Shown here: positions 1 to 14,447 of the stretch, piece by piece
Layout of the letters: each line of letters starts with the position of its first letter
Position numbering within the stretch: position 1 is the first letter of the stretch
NCBI GenBank assembly: GCA_003278125.1
Contig: QCGX01000005.1
Location: 1 to 64,000, forward strand
DNA from: Pelagibacteraceae bacterium AG-390-C22
GTDB taxonomy: Bacteria > Pseudomonadota > Alphaproteobacteria > Pelagibacterales > Pelagibacteraceae
Direction: 5' to 3'
Length of the DNA: 64,000 bases
Translations under genes and position numbers: made by a program
The notes under the pieces: generated by a model
What the model was told of the DNA's origin: nothing
The model's input: only the letters and a program-made list of their open reading frames with translations
The model's database searches: none

Positions 1-2
1 AC

Positions 3-680
3 AAAATTAATTTCCATATCGAGAAAAATAAAACAGTAGGCTTGTTAGGACCAAACGGATGTGGAAAAACTACCTCCATTGGTATGATGCTTGGTTTAAT
101 TAAGCCTTCTGAAGGTGAAATAATTATTGATAATAAAAATTTAGACTCTTTTAAAAGAGATGAAATATTGGCTAGAATAAACTTTTGCTCTCCATACATT
201 GAACTACCAAAAAAACTAACAGTAAAGCAAAATTTAGAAGTGTATGGAAGGTTATACGGAGTTAAAAATTTGAGTGAACGAATATTAGAAATATCCGAAG
301 ATTTAGACATTAAAAATTTTTTTAAAAGAAAAACTGGTGAGTTATCCTCTGGACAAAAAAATAGAGTATCCTTAGCTAAATCATTAATTAATAAACCAGA
401 AATTTTACTTTTAGATGAACCTACCGCAAGTCTAGACCCTGATATTGGTGACTTTGTAAGAAGTTATATTCAAGAATATAGATCAAAAAATCAAGTCACT
501 ATACTTCTTGCTTCCCATAACATGAATGAAGTTGAAAGGCTTTGTGACAGTATAATAATGATGAAGAAAGGTAAAATCATAGATAGAGGAACTTGTAAAG
601 AAATAATAAAAAAACATGGAAGGAATAATCTTGAAGAAACATTTCTCAAACTAGCTAGGAGTAGAGATGAACTTCAGTAA
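3..680 (+). CDS. ABC transporter ATP-binding protein (polysaccharide/ABC-2 type), 5' truncated by window edge
   Basis: Frame is open upstream of the listed TTG (..VGLLGPNGCGKTTS Walker A); LSSGQKNRVSLAKSL signature; LLLDEPTASLDP Walker B. Confidence 0.9.
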   Translation, partial: KINFHIEKNKTVGLLGPNGCGKTTSIGMMLGLIKPSEGEIIIDNKNLDSFKRDEILARINFCSPYIELPKKLTVKQNLEVYGRLYGVKNLSERILEISEDLDIKNFFKRKTGELSSGQKNRVSLAKSLINKPEILLLDEPTASLDPDIGDFVRSYIQEYRSKNQVTILLASHNMNEVERLCDSIIMMKKGKIIDRGTCKEIIKKHGRNNLEETFLKLARSRDELQ

Positions 681-1458
681 GATTTATGCTTTGGGACTTA
701 GGCATATTTATTTAATAAGTAACTCTTTGCCAAGAATTATAGATCTAATTTACTGGCCAACAGTGCAGATTTTTCTTTGGGGTTTTATATCTAAATTTTT
801 TACTTTAAGTTCAGATTATTATAGCAACGCAGTAGGTATTATTTTGACCGCTGCAATCTTATATGACTTTCTATTCAGAGTTAGTATAAGTTTTAATATG
901 ATGTTTTTAGAAGAAATTTGGAGCAGAAATTTTACAAATTTGTTTATAGCGCCAATTAGAATAAGTGAAATCATTACTTCCCTTACATTAACTGCCATTT
1001 TAAGAGCACTTATTGGTTTAGTTCCTGCTGCAATTTTAGCAATACCTCTTTTTGGCGTTTCAGTCTTTAAACTTGGCTTACCATTATTATTCTTACTATT
1101 ACCTTTGTATCTTTTTGGTGTAACTTTAGGACTTTTAGTAACATCAGGATTATTAAGATTTGGACCTTCATTTGAGAACATTGCATGGGCAAGTTTATTT
1201 TTTTTAGCTCCTCTTGGGTGTATATATTATCCCATTGAAATTTTACCTTATTCTCTTCAAATAGTAGCAAAAGGTCTTCCTTTGGTTCATATATTTGAAG
1301 AAATGAGAAATATTCTATTAAATAATACTGTTAATTATTTCGACATAATTAAATCAATATCTATATCTATAGTTTATTTTATTTTAGGTGTTATAATTTT
1401 TTATTCTTCTTATTTGGGAGCCAAGCAGAGAGGAACATTAATAAACATGGGTGAATAA
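667..1458 (+). CDS. ABC-2 type transporter permease
   Basis: Hydrophobic multi-TM protein overlapping the 3' end of the ABC ATPase gene. Confidence 0.8.
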   Translation: MNFSKIYALGLRHIYLISNSLPRIIDLIYWPTVQIFLWGFISKFFTLSSDYYSNAVGIILTAAILYDFLFRVSISFNMMFLEEIWSRNFTNLFIAPIRISEIITSLTLTAILRALIGLVPAAILAIPLFGVSVFKLGLPLLFLLLPLYLFGVTLGLLVTSGLLRFGPSFENIAWASLFFLAPLGCIYYPIEILPYSLQIVAKGLPLVHIFEEMRNILLNNTVNYFDIIKSISISIVYFILGVIIFYSSYLGAKQRGTLINMGE

Positions 1459-1464
1459 TATAAA

Positions 1465-2172
1465 ATGAATGAAAGAATTAAAGATATAAAAAAACTTGAG
1501 TCATCTCCAAAAGTAATAAAGAATTTATATAATCAAGAGGAAATTGAAGAATTTTTAAAATTATATGAAGATCTTCCAACTACTGTTCACAACAAAAAAC
1601 AAAATGTTATCAAAAAAAGATGGTTACAAGGTTATAATAAAAAATTAGAAAAATTATTCTGTGAAAGGCTTAAAAAAGAAATTGGAGATTTTAAAATGGA
1701 TAATCTTCAAGATGAGAACGGTAAAGATATTTTTGGACTTATACAAGAAAGTTATGCTCCTATCGGATTACACGTAGATGCTGGCTTTGAATTAAGTAAT
1801 CAAATTTACAAACAAAGTCTAATTCCTCTATCTTCTGTTGGCAGCACAGTAATTTTTAAAAATAGATTCTATGAAGGCTCAACTAGTTTTACTCAAGATC
1901 CTGAGGAACTGAAAAAAAAAAATTTAGGTTATGGACAAAATAAAAGATCATCAGAACATTTAACCTTATATGGCGATAAACCCTTCGATAAAGAAATACA
2001 CGCAAAATATTTAAAGCATGAAAATATAGATAATTTAAAAGGTTTAGAAGTAGAGCTGATTTATGAGTGGGAAGTTGGTTCAATGTTGATTTTTGATAGA
2101 ACCCATTTACATTGTTCATCATCAGTAATTGAAGGTAAAAAAATAGGTATAGCAACATTTACTAAAAAATAA
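1465..2172 (+). CDS. 2-oxoglutarate/Fe(II) oxygenase-like protein (tentative)
   Basis: HVDAGFE (HxD) and distal RTHLHCSSSV..KKIGIATF arrangement; island context. Confidence 0.45.
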   Translation: MNERIKDIKKLESSPKVIKNLYNQEEIEEFLKLYEDLPTTVHNKKQNVIKKRWLQGYNKKLEKLFCERLKKEIGDFKMDNLQDENGKDIFGLIQESYAPIGLHVDAGFELSNQIYKQSLIPLSSVGSTVIFKNRFYEGSTSFTQDPEELKKKNLGYGQNKRSSEHLTLYGDKPFDKEIHAKYLKHENIDNLKGLEVELIYEWEVGSMLIFDRTHLHCSSSVIEGKKIGIATFTKK

Positions 2173-2182
2173 AAAACTTTTT

Positions 2183-3121
2183 ATGTTTTTAAGAAAAATA
2201 AGAACAAGTATAACAAAACTGATTCTTCCATCTTTACATTTAATTCTTAAATTATTAAAAGCTAATACACGAACAGTAAACTTCCTTAATGATAAGAAAA
2301 CCAATGCAAACAACTCTTACAATTTTCAAACTAATATTGAAAAATTGCTTAAAAATAGAAAATTAATTGGCCTAGATGTTGGGGCTCAAGGAGGGTTTAA
2401 TTCAGATAAATTTTTTCCAGAAAGATATAATAAATATTTTGAGTCCATCTTGGTTGATCCATTAAAAAATTCTTTGGAAGGTAAAGAAAGTACACATACA
2501 ATTAATAAAGGTCTTTGGAGTTCTAAAGGAGTAAGAAAACTTTATATCTTAAATAAACGACCTCAAAGTTCTTCGATGTATGAACCAGATAAAAAATCCC
2601 TATCAATTTATGGATTTGAAGAGAAAGATTTTCATTTATTTGATGTAAGTAAAACTGAAACGGTTGAATGTGATACGTTATCTTCAAGTCTAAAAGCTCT
2701 AAACATAAATACTTTGGACTATTTAAAGATTGATACTCAAGGTGCTGAATTAGAGATTCTAAAAGGTTTAGAAAATTACAGGCCTCTTTTAATAAAATGT
2801 GAAGTTCAGATATTTCCAATGTATAAAAAAGAACCTTCTTGGACTGAGGTAACGGATCTTTTGTATAAATTAGGTTATATAGTTTCAGATTGGAAAAAAA
2901 TAGGATCGCACGCTACAAGAACTCCTGTAGAGATGGATATGGTTTTTATTCCAAATTTTTTGATGGATTCAGGAAAAAAACTAATACTGGAAAAAGAGAA
3001 AGAATTTATTAGCTTAATGCTTATATCTGGACAAATAAAACTTTTGAAAAAAATCTCTAAAATCCTAGATTTAGGTCATTCCGAGTCTTATATGAAAACT
3101 AAAGACAGATACTTTAATTAA
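2183..3121 (+). CDS. FkbM family methyltransferase
   Basis: GLDVGAQGG motif, DTLSSSLKALNINTLDYLKIDTQGAELEILKG typical of FkbM. Confidence 0.85.
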   Translation: MFLRKIRTSITKLILPSLHLILKLLKANTRTVNFLNDKKTNANNSYNFQTNIEKLLKNRKLIGLDVGAQGGFNSDKFFPERYNKYFESILVDPLKNSLEGKESTHTINKGLWSSKGVRKLYILNKRPQSSSMYEPDKKSLSIYGFEEKDFHLFDVSKTETVECDTLSSSLKALNINTLDYLKIDTQGAELEILKGLENYRPLLIKCEVQIFPMYKKEPSWTEVTDLLYKLGYIVSDWKKIGSHATRTPVEMDMVFIPNFLMDSGKKLILEKEKEFISLMLISGQIKLLKKISKILDLGHSESYMKTKDRYFN

Positions 3122-3127
3122 AAATAT

Positions 3128-3934
3128 ATGGCAATTTTTGACTGCTTCCAATATTTTAATGAAGATCATATAGCGGATTTAAGATTTAATATTTTAAATG
3201 AATTCGTAGATAAGTTTATAGTAGTTGAGTCTACAGTTAATCATCAAGGTAAATCAAAAAAACTTCATTTTGATATTAATAGATATAAAAAATTTAAGAA
3301 TAAAATAAATTATATTGTGGTGGATGATACTCCTGAGAATATAAAAAAAGCCCATGAAGGAGGAGAGTCTTTAGTAGAGCAACACCAAAGAAATTCAATT
3401 ATGAGAGGTTTAAAAAATGCTAATGATAATGATCTAATTATTTTATCCGACGTAGATGAAATACCTGATCTAAATAAGTTAAATGAATATGACAGGAATA
3501 AATATGCAGTTTTCTCTCAAAAGATGTTCATGTACAAATTAAACTTTCTCAATTTAAAAGAAAATAATTGGCACGGATCAAAAATTTGTTTAAAAAAAAA
3601 CTTTAGGTCCCCTCAATGGCTAAGAGATTTAAAATTCAAAGAATATCCTTTCTGGAGAATTGATAAAATAAGAAACTTACAAATTATCAAAAATGGTGGT
3701 TGGCATTTTGCTTATCTTCAAACTCCTGAAAATATATCAGAAAAAATAAAATCATTTGCTCATGGTGAGTTTAATAAAGCCAGTATTACTAATGAAGAAA
3801 ATATAAGAATGAAAATGGAAAAAGGGAAAGACGTTTTTGAAAGAGGTCATAACTTAAAAAAAGTAGAAGTTGATTCATCATTTCCAAAATATATTCTTCA
3901 AAATAAAGATAAGTTAAAAAAATGGATAATCTAA
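3128..3934 (+). CDS. Glycosyltransferase family 17 protein
   Basis: MAIFDCFQYFNEDHIADLRFNIL..VDKFIVVESTVNHQG..LSDVDEIP is GT17-like. Confidence 0.8.
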   Translation: MAIFDCFQYFNEDHIADLRFNILNEFVDKFIVVESTVNHQGKSKKLHFDINRYKKFKNKINYIVVDDTPENIKKAHEGGESLVEQHQRNSIMRGLKNANDNDLIILSDVDEIPDLNKLNEYDRNKYAVFSQKMFMYKLNFLNLKENNWHGSKICLKKNFRSPQWLRDLKFKEYPFWRIDKIRNLQIIKNGGWHFAYLQTPENISEKIKSFAHGEFNKASITNEENIRMKMEKGKDVFERGHNLKKVEVDSSFPKYILQNKDKLKKWII

Positions 3935-3938
3935 TTAG

Positions 3939-4015
3939 TGGTGCGCCCGGAAGGATTTGAACCCTCAACCTCCTGATCCGAAGTCAGGCGCTCTATCCAG
4001 TTGAGCTACGAACGC
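3939..4015 (-). tRNA. tRNA-Arg (anticodon TCG), CCA encoded
   Basis: Reverse complement GCGTTCGTAGCTCAACTGGATAGAGCGCCTGACTTCGGATCAGGAGGTTGAGGGTTCAAATCCTTCCGGGCGCACCA folds as a cloverleaf; anticodon loop CTTCGGA. Confidence 0.95.
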
Positions 4016-4040
4016 AATAAGCTATAATCTAAATTAAATC

Positions 4041-5021
4041 ATGAATAACTCAATGAAATTCTTAGTGAAAAAAAGTGATGATAGTAAAAGACTAGATATT
4101 TTCTTATCAGAAAAAATAAAACATTTAACTAGATCAAATATCAAAAAAATTATTGAGTCTAAAAACGTAAAAATAAATAAAAAAATAGCTGATTCACCGT
4201 CAAAAAAAATTAAAATTAATAATGAAGTAGTAATTAAATTATTAATTAAAAAGTCAGATAAATTATTACCCAATAAAATAAAACTAGATATTCGTTTTGA
4301 GGATAAAGATATCCTGATTATAAATAAACCAAAAGGAATGGTTGTGCACCCAGGTGCAGGAAATTATGAAAATACTTTAGCCAATGCATTAGTTCATAAA
4401 TATAAAAATAAACTTTCCGATATTAATGGTGAATTAAGACCTGGAATAGTTCACAGGATAGATAAAGAAACTAGTGGTTTGTTAGTAATTGCAAAAAATA
4501 ATTTATCTCATTCAAAACTTGGAAAACAATTTAGCAACCACTCTATAAAGAGAAAATATTTATGTTTAATCTGGGGAGTTATAAGACCACTTCAAGGTCG
4601 TATTGAAACATTAATTTCTAGAAATAAAAGAAATAGACAACTAATGATGGTTAGTGATGTTAATGGAAAAAAAGCAATAACAAATTATAAAACAATAACA
4701 GTATTCCAAAGACAAGATATTCCAAAAATTAGTTTAGTTGAATGTGAATTGGAAACTGGAAGAACTCATCAAATAAGAGTTCATATGAAATACAAAGGAA
4801 CTTCTTTGTTAGGTGACAACCAATACGGAAAAAAAGGTATAAAATTTAAAAAGATAAATGACGATTTTTTTAAAAAACTGTCTTTTCTTAATGGTCAAGC
4901 TCTCCATGCAAAAAGTTTGGGTTTTATTCATCCATCCAAAAATGAATGGATAAATTTTGAGTCAGAATTACCTAGCGATTTTAAGAAATTGTTGGATTTA
5001 TTGAAAAATCTTTGTAGTTGA
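4041..5021 (+). CDS. rluD: RluA/RluD family pseudouridine synthase
   Basis: S4-like N-terminus, GMVVHPGAGN, RPGIVHRIDKETSGLLVIAK, TGRTHQIRVH motifs. Confidence 0.92.
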   Translation: MNNSMKFLVKKSDDSKRLDIFLSEKIKHLTRSNIKKIIESKNVKINKKIADSPSKKIKINNEVVIKLLIKKSDKLLPNKIKLDIRFEDKDILIINKPKGMVVHPGAGNYENTLANALVHKYKNKLSDINGELRPGIVHRIDKETSGLLVIAKNNLSHSKLGKQFSNHSIKRKYLCLIWGVIRPLQGRIETLISRNKRNRQLMMVSDVNGKKAITNYKTITVFQRQDIPKISLVECELETGRTHQIRVHMKYKGTSLLGDNQYGKKGIKFKKINDDFFKKLSFLNGQALHAKSLGFIHPSKNEWINFESELPSDFKKLLDLLKNLCS

Positions 5022-5051
5022 AAAATAAAATTTAATATATAATTCAAAAAT

Positions 5052-8045
<2,994 letters not shown>

Positions 8046-8049
<4 letters not shown>

Positions 8050-9380
8050 TTTTTTATAGATTGTTTAATTATTTTTATGCATTTTAAAATTAAACTCTTG
8101 TTAAGTGATTCAGCCATAATTCTAACTTTAGGTTCAGTTCCAGATTTTCTAACTAAAATTCTTCCACTGTGGCCCATAAGCTTATTAGCTTTTTTAATTG
8201 CATTTTTACATTTAGTTTTGTGAATTATATCTTTATCTTTAACAATAATATTTTCTAAAATTTGAGGCAAAGGATTAAAAACATTTAGTAATTTACTTGC
8301 TTTTTTTCTTTTTCTTAGAGAAAATAAAACCTCTAAAGCTACCATCAAGCCATCTCCGGTGGTTGCAAATTTTCCTAAGATTATATGTCCTGATTGCTCT
8401 CCACCTAAATTAAAATTTAATTTCTTCATCTTTTCTTTGACATATCTATCTCCCACTTTGGATCTATAAAATTTTATCTTTTCTTTTCTTAAAAAATTTT
8501 CTAAACCATAATTGGACATCAGGGTTCCCACTACTCCACCTTTCAAAATCTTTTTAAACTTCCATCTTTTAGCAAGCATAGCGATAATTTGATCCCCATT
8601 TATAATCTTGCCTTTTTCATCACACATAATAATTCTGTCAGCATCTCCATCAAATGATATTCCTACATGTGCTTTAAATTTTCTTACGGCAGCTCTGATT
8701 TTAGACGGATGAGTTGAGCCACACTTTTCATTAATATTAAAACCATTAGGTCTTACGCCTATAGATATCACTTTTGCTCCTAGCTCTTTTAACAATTTAG
8801 GAGCGGCTTTATATCCAGCTCCATTAGCACAGTCCAAAACTATTTTTGTTCCTTTTAAATGAAAATTTTTTGGAAAATTTTTTCTTAAAATCTTAATATA
8901 TTTTTCATTTCCATCCTCTAATCGCTTTACCCTGCCTAATGATTTTGGATTAGTTAATTGTTTTGTATTTTTTGCATCTATAAGTTTTTCAATTTTTTTT
9001 TCTATCTGATCTGATAATTTCATGCCATCTGGTCCAAAAAGTTTTAGACCGTTATCATGGTAAGGATTATGAGATGCTGTAATCATAATTCCCATATTGG
9101 CTTTCATAGATTTTGTTAACATTGCAAGTCCATTCGTTGGTAGAGGGCCTAATGTGAAAACGTGCATACCTCCTGATACTAAACCTGACACCAGTGCTGG
9201 TTCTAAAGTATATCCTGATAGCCTTGTATCTTTAGCTATGATAGCAACTTGTTTTAATTTCTTTTGATTCTTAAAATATGTTCCAGAAGCTAAACCAAAT
9301 TTAAAAAATTTTTCTCCAGTTATATTTCCCTGGTTAACAGTTCCTCGGATTCCATCAGTTCCAAAATATTTATTGTTCAT
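8046..9380 (-). CDS. glmM: Phosphoglucosamine mutase
   Basis: YFGTDGIRGTVN, GIMITASHNPYHDNGLK, SFDGDADRI. Confidence 0.96.
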
Positions 9381-10447
9381 TAGTTTTTAAAATTTGATAA
9401 AATTTTTCTAAATACTAAAATTCCTTGTTTGACTTCATTAACATTGTGTACTCTAAAAATTTGAACACCTTGAGATAACAAAAATAAAACTGAAGCTACA
9501 GTTCCTCCAATTCTTTCCTTGCTATCATTGGCTCCAGATATTTGACTTATAAATCTTTTTCTAGAAGTTCCAATCAAAATAGGAAATCCAAGACTATGAA
9601 ACAAAGATATCTTGGAAATTAAAGTCAAATTATGTTTCAAATTTTTACCAAAACCAATTCCTGGATCTATAACTATTTTTTTATTGTGAATTTTTTTTAT
9701 ACCTTTTTCAAAAAAATCATAAATATCTAGCAAAACATTTTTATATTTTGGATTCTTTTGCATAGTATTTGGGGTTCCTTGCATATGATGAAGAACTTTT
9801 GAGATATTATATTTTTTTAACTTAGACAACGATTGATTTTCATACTCAAAACCTGAAACATCATTGATTAAGTCTACTTTAAGTTTTATTGCCTTAATCA
9901 TTATTTCTGATTTTCTAGTATCTACTGATAAGCATACTTTTTTATGTTTTTTTTTAAAATTTTTAATAACACTTTCAATTCTTTTCCATTCAGTTTTTGT
10001 TGGGACTGTTTTTGAGCCAGGTCTAGTAGACTCTCCGCCGACATCAATAATTTTTGCTCCACCCTTAATCATCTCAACAATATGTTTTTGAGCTTTTTTC
10101 TTTTTATTAAATCTACCTCCATCTGAAAAGCTATCTGGAGTTAGATTCAATATTCCCATAATTGAAGGCTCTGAAAAATTTATATTTTTCAAAAAATTCT
10201 TTCTTTTCAAAACTATCTTTTTTAAATCTTTTTGGACTTTTTTTTTAGAGGAAGTGTTTAAGTTTTTAATCTTATTGATGTGAATAATATTTGATAAAAC
10301 TTTTTTATTTTTTCTTGTAATGATCTCTAACTTATCAAAACCAATATTTTTATTCCCGCATAGAGGTAAAGCTAGTTTTTTTTTGATTAGAAATTTTGCG
10401 TTTGTTCCATAATAAAAATTACACGCTCTTGTGTAATATTTTGTCAT
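9380..10447 (-). CDS. folP: Dihydropteroate synthase
   Basis: IMGILNLTPDSFSDGG, DVGGESTRPGS, NDVSG. Confidence 0.95.
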   Translation of the reverse strand: MTKYYTRACNFYYGTNAKFLIKKKLALPLCGNKNIGFDKLEIITRKNKKVLSNIIHINKIKNLNTSSKKKVQKDLKKIVLKRKNFLKNINFSEPSIMGILNLTPDSFSDGGRFNKKKKAQKHIVEMIKGGAKIIDVGGESTRPGSKTVPTKTEWKRIESVIKNFKKKHKKVCLSVDTRKSEIMIKAIKLKVDLINDVSGFEYENQSLSKLKKYNISKVLHHMQGTPNTMQKNPKYKNVLLDIYDFFEKGIKKIHNKKIVIDPGIGFGKNLKHNLTLISKISLFHSLGFPILIGTSRKRFISQISGANDSKERIGGTVASVLFLLSQGVQIFRVHNVNEVKQGILVFRKILSNFKN

Positions 10448-10453
10448 GGTGTT

Positions 10454-12370
10454 TTAAATTGCAGGTTTTGGTTTTAATCCAATTGAGCCTAAGGCCGACT
10501 CATTTTTAGATTTGTCCGAGTTTTTATCGTAATTCTCTTTTAATTTATCTGGATAACTGTTTCTTTCTAAAATGTCTTTAATTTCATTGAAAGATAGTGT
10601 CTCATATTCCATTAGAGCTTTAGCTAACTTATGTAGGTCATCAATTTTTTCATCTAAGATTTTTTGGGCTTTATTATAACCTTCAAATACTATTCTTTTA
10701 ACTTCTTCATCTATTTTTTGAGCTGTTTCTTCAGAAACGTTTTGATTTCTTGTTATTGACCTTCCTAAAAAAACCTCTTCTTCGTTTTCTCCATATGCAA
10801 TAGGTCCCATTTTTTCAGACATTCCGTATTTTGTGACCATTTCTTTAGCTATTTGAGTAACTTTACCAATATCTGAACTGCCGCCACCTCCGGCTCCGGT
10901 AGTAATTTTATTCTTCCCAAATATTTTTTCTTCTGCAACTCTTCCTCCCATTGCCATTGCGATAAAGCCTTCTTTCTGATCTTTTGACTCATAGTCTTGA
11001 TCTTGCTCAGGCAACCACATAACCATTCCTCCGGCCATTCCTCTTGGAATAATAGTTGCTTTATGCATTTTGATATTCTTAATTTCTACATTCATTCCAA
11101 CAATAGCGTGTCCAGCTTCGTGATAAGCAGTGAGTTTTTTATCTTCATCAGAGATGACTTTTGATCTTCTTTCAGCGCCCATCATCACTTTATCTCTGGA
11201 CTCCTCGACATCGGACATCGTAACTATTCTTTTGTTCTTTCTTGCAGCTAACAAGGCGGACTCATTTATAATATTTGCAAGGTCTGCACCAGAGAACCCA
11301 GGTGTGCCTCTAGCAACAGTTCTTAAATTTACATCTGGAGCTATTCTTATTTTTTTAGCGTGAACTTTAAGAATTTGTTCTCTTCCAATAATATCTGGCC
11401 TAGGAACAATTACCTGTCTATCAAATCTGCCAGGTCTTAACAAAGCAGGATCTAAAACATCTGGTCTATTAGTAGCTGCAACTAAAATTATTCCTTCATT
11501 AGTATCAAAACCATCCATTTCTACTAAAAGTTGGTTAAGAGTTTGTTCTCTCTCGTCATTACCTCCGCCGAGTCCTGCTCCTCTACTTCTTCCTACTGCA
11601 TCGATCTCATCAATAAAAATTATACATGGAGAATGTTTTTTTCCTTGCTCAAACATATCTCTAACTCTAGATGCTCCTACACCAACAAACATTTCAACAA
11701 AATCTGATCCAGAAATAGAGAAGAAAGGAACGTTTGCTTCACCAGCAATAGCTTTTGCTAGTAAAGTTTTTCCAGTCCCTGGAGGGCCAATTAATAAGGC
11801 ACCTTTTGGAATTTTTCCACCTAATCTACTAAATTTTTTTGGGTCTTTTAAGAATTCTACTATTTCCTCTACTTCTTCTTTTGCTTCCTCTACACCAGCT
11901 ACATCATTAAAGGTAACTTTACCTTGAGCTTCATTTAATAATTTTGCTTTAGATCTTCCAAAACCCATAGCTCCGCCTTTTCCTCCTTGCATTTGACGCA
12001 TAAAGTAAATCCAAATTCCAATAAGTAAAAGCATTGGAAACCAAGACAATAGGATGCCTAAAAGTGAAGGCATCTTATCTTCTAAAGGTGTTGCTATAAT
12101 GCTAACATTTTTGGAAGACAATTTTTCTACTAATTCTGGATAATTTGGAGAATAAGTATTGAAAGTTTTTCCATCAGACAAAACTCCTGAAATATTATTT
12201 CCTTGTATCTGAACTTCAACTACTCTGCCGGCTTCAACTTCATTTAAAAAGTTTGAGAAGGGAAGCTTATTTTGCTGTGATTTTATTTTTTGTGGATCCT
12301 GAAACATATTGAAAAGTCCTACAGAAAGTAAGACTATTATTGCCCACATTATTAAATTTTTTAAATTCAT
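10454..12370 (-). CDS. ftsH: ATP-dependent zinc metalloprotease FtsH
   Basis: AAA+ [23 protein letters not shown] zinc motif, N-terminal TM segments. Confidence 0.98.
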   Translation of the reverse strand: MNLKNLIMWAIIVLLSVGLFNMFQDPQKIKSQQNKLPFSNFLNEVEAGRVVEVQIQGNNISGVLSDGKTFNTYSPNYPELVEKLSSKNVSIIATPLEDKMPSLLGILLSWFPMLLLIGIWIYFMRQMQGGKGGAMGFGRSKAKLLNEAQGKVTFNDVAGVEEAKEEVEEIVEFLKDPKKFSRLGGKIPKGALLIGPPGTGKTLLAKAIAGEANVPFFSISGSDFVEMFVGVGASRVRDMFEQGKKHSPCIIFIDEIDAVGRSRGAGLGGGNDEREQTLNQLLVEMDGFDTNEGIILVAATNRPDVLDPALLRPGRFDRQVIVPRPDIIGREQILKVHAKKIRIAPDVNLRTVARGTPGFSGADLANIINESALLAARKNKRIVTMSDVEESRDKVMMGAERRSKVISDEDKKLTAYHEAGHAIVGMNVEIKNIKMHKATIIPRGMAGGMVMWLPEQDQDYESKDQKEGFIAMAMGGRVAEEKIFGKNKITTGAGGGGSSDIGKVTQIAKEMVTKYGMSEKMGPIAYGENEEEVFLGRSITRNQNVSEETAQKIDEEVKRIVFEGYNKAQKILDEKIDDLHKLAKALMEYETLSFNEIKDILERNSYPDKLKENYDKNSDKSKNESALGSIGLKPKPAI

Positions 12371-12465
12371 ATAGTTTAAATAAGCATTATATTCTATTTA
12401 ACAAGTATATCTTAAAAATAATTAAGTTATAAATAAGTCAAAATGTAACAAATTTAGAAAAATAG

Positions 12466-13488
12466 CTAATTTTTCTTCTCTTTTTTTAAAATAATGTGAT
12501 TTTTTTCCCTAGAAATTATACACCCTCCAAGAGTGAGTTTTGGATTTTTTTTTGCTCTAATTTGATCAATTAAATTAAAGATTTTTTTAGATCTGGGTGA
12601 ATAATAGGAATTAGTAAAATCTTTAATAGATTTTTTAAACACTCTCATTTTCATTTCTTTGTTAAGACTATTAAAGCCTTCTAAGCGAATAAAAATTTTA
12701 TTTTTCTTTTTTTTAACTGTTTCTTTATAAATCTTATTAAAATATAATTCTAATGTATCTCTGCTTGAAGCTAAATTTTTAATAGACCTAAAAACTTGAT
12801 CATAATTAATTCCGCTTGTTTCAAGGGATTTTTTTAAATTTCTAATTCTAGTTCTCAAATATTTTGTATTTTTATTAGTTGGATCTTTATAAAATCTACC
12901 AAAAATAACTTTTGATATTTTTATTAATTGAATTTTTTTGACATCCAACAGTGGCCTTACCAAATTAATATTGTTATTCGTCTTATTTATTTGTTTCATT
13001 GAAGATAATCCTTCCAAACCACTTCCTCTTGAAAGTCTAATAAAAAATGTTTCCACTTGATCCTCGAAATTATGGGCTGTTAAAATAGTTTTAATTCTTC
13101 TTTTTTTACAAAAATTTGTTAAAAGGCTATATCGAATTCTTCTAGCTTCACTTTGAACATTTTTTTTTATCAATTCCTTATTTTTTAAGATATTTAGATT
13201 TATTTGATTTTTTTTAAGCAACTTTTTTACTGATATAGCTTCAAGAGATGAGTCTTTTCTAAGATTATGATCAACTAAGACGTAATAAATTTTACATTTT
13301 CTTTCATAACTATAAGATTTAGCTAGAGCTGTTAAAGCTAAGCTATCTGGGCCACCTGATACAGCGATTAAAAAAGTTTTTTTTCTAAAAAAATTTAGTT
13401 TTTTTTTAAAAGTAGAATATATATGAAATAATTCTTCGTAATTGCTAAATCTATTTTTAAGAATTACATTTGAATTTTTTTTGCTCAT
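12466..13488 (-). CDS. tilS: tRNA(Ile)-lysidine synthase
   Basis: AVSGGPDSLAL PP-loop, TAHNFEDQVETFFIRLSRGSGLEGL. Confidence 0.94.
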   Translation of the reverse strand: MSKKNSNVILKNRFSNYEELFHIYSTFKKKLNFFRKKTFLIAVSGGPDSLALTALAKSYSYERKCKIYYVLVDHNLRKDSSLEAISVKKLLKKNQINLNILKNKELIKKNVQSEARRIRYSLLTNFCKKRRIKTILTAHNFEDQVETFFIRLSRGSGLEGLSSMKQINKTNNNINLVRPLLDVKKIQLIKISKVIFGRFYKDPTNKNTKYLRTRIRNLKKSLETSGINYDQVFRSIKNLASSRDTLELYFNKIYKETVKKKKNKIFIRLEGFNSLNKEMKMRVFKKSIKDFTNSYYSPRSKKIFNLIDQIRAKKNPKLTLGGCIISREKNHIILKKEKKN

Positions 13489-14422
13489 ACTGAGCTTTTT
13501 GTAACACAGACTTGCTTGCTTTTGGATATTCTTTTTTTACTCCAGTTATCATTTTGCAACCTTGATCTTTCTCACCTAATTGAACCATAGTGATACCTAA
13601 TTTTAAAAGATTGTCTGGAGCTTTTTTGCTTTTAGGATAATTTTGATATCCATCTAGATATGCTGTTGCAGCATCTGAGTAAAGCTGTCTAATTCTAAAT
13701 GTTTCTCCGTACCAATACTGAGCGTTACCCGCTAAATCATGTTCTTTATTTTTTTGAATAAATTCTTTTAAAGCAAATTCAGCAGTTTCATAATCTCCTA
13801 TTTTCATAAAACTTACAGCAAATTCATATTGTTCTTTAGGAGGTTTATCTGGCAACAAAGACTCTCTTTCTTCGGGTTCTTCAGTGATTACTGTTTGAGC
13901 GCTTTCTATTGAACTAGTTTCTTGTTTATCAGGTAAACTGGTAACAGAGTATCCAGGATTTGCTCCGAAGTCTGCTGGTTGACTAGATCCTGGTAAAACT
14001 TTTTTTGCTTTTGTTTTTTTGTTTTCAGGATCTAAATTTTCAAGGTCAGAAAATCTCAGTTGGTTATCTGATTGAATTTTTGTAACTCGTGAAGATAATT
14101 TATCTAATTTAAAATTAACTTCTTCAAATTTATTGGTTAGCTCTCTGAATTGATCTTCAATTTCATTTAGTTTTAAAAGATGTTTAGTCAAAATATCTTC
14201 GTTCAGTCCATCGGATTTAATCGCAGATGAGTTTACAGAAGAAATAATGTCTGATTTTTTATATACTGCTTTTTCTAATGTTTTTAAATCTTTTGTTAAA
14301 ACTTGAATTTGATCAGCTACTGCTTGAAGTGCAATTTCTTCCTCTTCTGCTTTTAAAATAGAATGTGATAAAATCAATAAAAGTATAGAGAAAATTAAAA
14401 AATTTTTTTTGATTGAATCCAT
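13457..14422 (-). CDS. cpoB: Tol-Pal system protein YbgF/CpoB
   Basis: Coiled-coil N-terminus plus TPR-like C-terminus, in the pal-tol operon context. Confidence 0.88.
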   Translation of the reverse strand: MDSIKKNFLIFSILLLILSHSILKAEEEEIALQAVADQIQVLTKDLKTLEKAVYKKSDIISSVNSSAIKSDGLNEDILTKHLLKLNEIEDQFRELTNKFEEVNFKLDKLSSRVTKIQSDNQLRFSDLENLDPENKKTKAKKVLPGSSQPADFGANPGYSVTSLPDKQETSSIESAQTVITEEPEERESLLPDKPPKEQYEFAVSFMKIGDYETAEFALKEFIQKNKEHDLAGNAQYWYGETFRIRQLYSDAATAYLDGYQNYPKSKKAPDNLLKLGITMVQLGEKDQGCKMITGVKKEYPKASKSVLQKAQYEQKKFKCNS

Positions 14423-14447
14423 GGTGAATCTTTAAATATACAAAATG

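Noticed and set aside
819-1181. Antisense ORF of 120 aa within the ABC-2 permease gene
   Set aside because: Lies opposite a well-supported CDS; composition follows the reverse complement and no motif is seen. The same applies to the other antisense ORFs in the track (e.g. 10073-like frames at 9864-10091, 11130-11363, 24710-25060, 25580-25885, 30073-30486, 62794-63154).
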